A DNA stretch of 64,000 nucleotides from Tranquillimonas alkanivorans (GTDB lineage: Bacteria; Pseudomonadota; Alphaproteobacteria; Rhodobacterales; Rhodobacteraceae), in contig NZ_FOXA01000001.1 of assembly GCF_900115595.1 (NCBI RefSeq), forward strand, positions 638,643-702,642. The letters are read 5' to 3'. Below are positions 63,627-64,000 of the stretch, one piece after another. The position numbers and the translations under genes were made by a program. The notes beneath the pieces were generated by a model. That model worked only from the letters and a program-made list of their open reading frames with translations. It did not search any database and had not been told where the DNA came from. Within the stretch, counting starts at the first letter, position 1; the number at the start of each line of letters is the position of its first letter.

Positions 63627-64000
63627 TCAGGCCGTGCCGCCGCCCTCCTGCACAGTGATCGCCAGCAACAGAGCCGCGTAACCGGCGGTGCCGAGCGCGA
63701 AGGCCCAGAAGCGGCTCTCCCGCTCTTCCGGCAACTCCTCCTTGATGACGTTAAGCACGACGCTGCCTGCAAGCAGCGCGAAGGTCCCGGCGAGCCAGAG
63801 GTTCGGAATCTCCAGGGCGAGCCCCGCACCCCAGCCCACCAGCGCCGCGCCGGCCAAGAGCCAGCGCCCGGTGTGCAGGTAACGGTCGCCGTGATGAGCA
63901 TAAAGCGCCTCTGTGGTTGCCGTCCGTTTTGCAAGAAGTTTCTGACCCCTTTGGCGAGTGATCGAGCGCGGTCCTCTGTCAGGCCTTTCTGTGCGGCATG
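63627..64000 (-). CDS. Membrane protein of unknown family, C-terminal part
   Basis: The minus strand frame is open from the window edge (64000) to the stop at 63627, giving the last 124 codons. Segments read YAHHGDRYLHTGRWLLAGAA, LEIPNLWLAGTFALLAGSVV, NVIKEELPEERESRFWAFAL and GTAGYAALLLAITVQEGGGT, with about three hydrophobic helices. TTG 63857 could start a 76-residue protein, but the preceding codons also look coding, so the gene probably begins outside. The family is not recognised. It converges with the gene at 63315. Confidence 0.55.
   Translation of the reverse strand, partial: CRTERPDRGPRSITRQRGQKLLAKRTATTEALYAHHGDRYLHTGRWLLAGAALVGWGAGLALEIPNLWLAGTFALLAGSVVLNVIKEELPEERESRFWAFALGTAGYAALLLAITVQEGGGTA

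Overview
The window is a dense, high-GC bacterial chromosome segment. Gene content and order point to an alphaproteobacterium of the family Rhodobacteraceae (Roseobacter/Rhodobacter group): rpsT-dnaA-dnaN-recF-gyrB, divergent regB/senC-regA next to ahcY, tsaE-amgK-murU-addB-addA-trxA, hslVU, and a single-membrane TimA-mltA-smr block. No tRNA, rRNA, CRISPR array, insertion sequence or prophage was seen.

Layout. 0-9 kb: envelope and quality-control genes (fxsA partial, timA, mltA, smr, an MFS transporter, hslU/hslV), NAD salvage (pncB, pncA), a cytosolic copper-storage protein and trhO. 9-17 kb: a tightly overlapping minus-strand operon encoding a complex I-like membrane arm (nuoA, a degenerate NuoB/NuoD-like protein, nuoH, J, K, L, M, N) with no redox subunit. 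17-21.4 kb: a divergent operon of an ATP-grasp enzyme, PncC (NMN deamidase), NadE and a PIN-domain protein. 21.4-28.5 kb: gamma-glutamyltransferase, then a flagellar remnant (motB, flgE, flagellin fragment, flgN, flgJ, fliK, flgD) in which flgE and the flagellin gene are fused tail-to-head on opposite strands, apparently after a large internal deletion.

28.6-41.7 kb: a kinase-like phosphotransferase, ubiB-ubiE, mutM, an enoyl-CoA hydratase, then rpsT, dnaA, dnaN, recF, a LysE exporter and gyrB. 41.8-46 kb: a ynjF-ynjB-ynjC-ynjD cluster, an ABC importer of unknown substrate paired with a CDP-alcohol phosphotransferase. 46-57.9 kb: a GAF histidine kinase, trxA, the AddAB helicase-nuclease, the AmgK/MurU peptidoglycan-recycling pair, tsaE and a PAS protein resembling a truncated DivL. 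58-64 kb: the RegB/SenC/RegA redox regulon, an HD hydrolase, ahcY with a leader that can hide its ribosome binding site, and a partial membrane protein at the window edge.

The two most interesting items are the redox-less complex I-like operon (9.1-17.0 kb), which retains most proton-channel residues but has lost the iron-sulfur ligands and quinone-site signatures, and the flagellar deletion scar at about 25,555-25,564, where a 10-base microhomology can be inferred. The ahcY leader is a candidate uncharacterised regulatory RNA. Coordinates and translations were read from the sequence; family assignments come from recognition of motifs, not from database searches.
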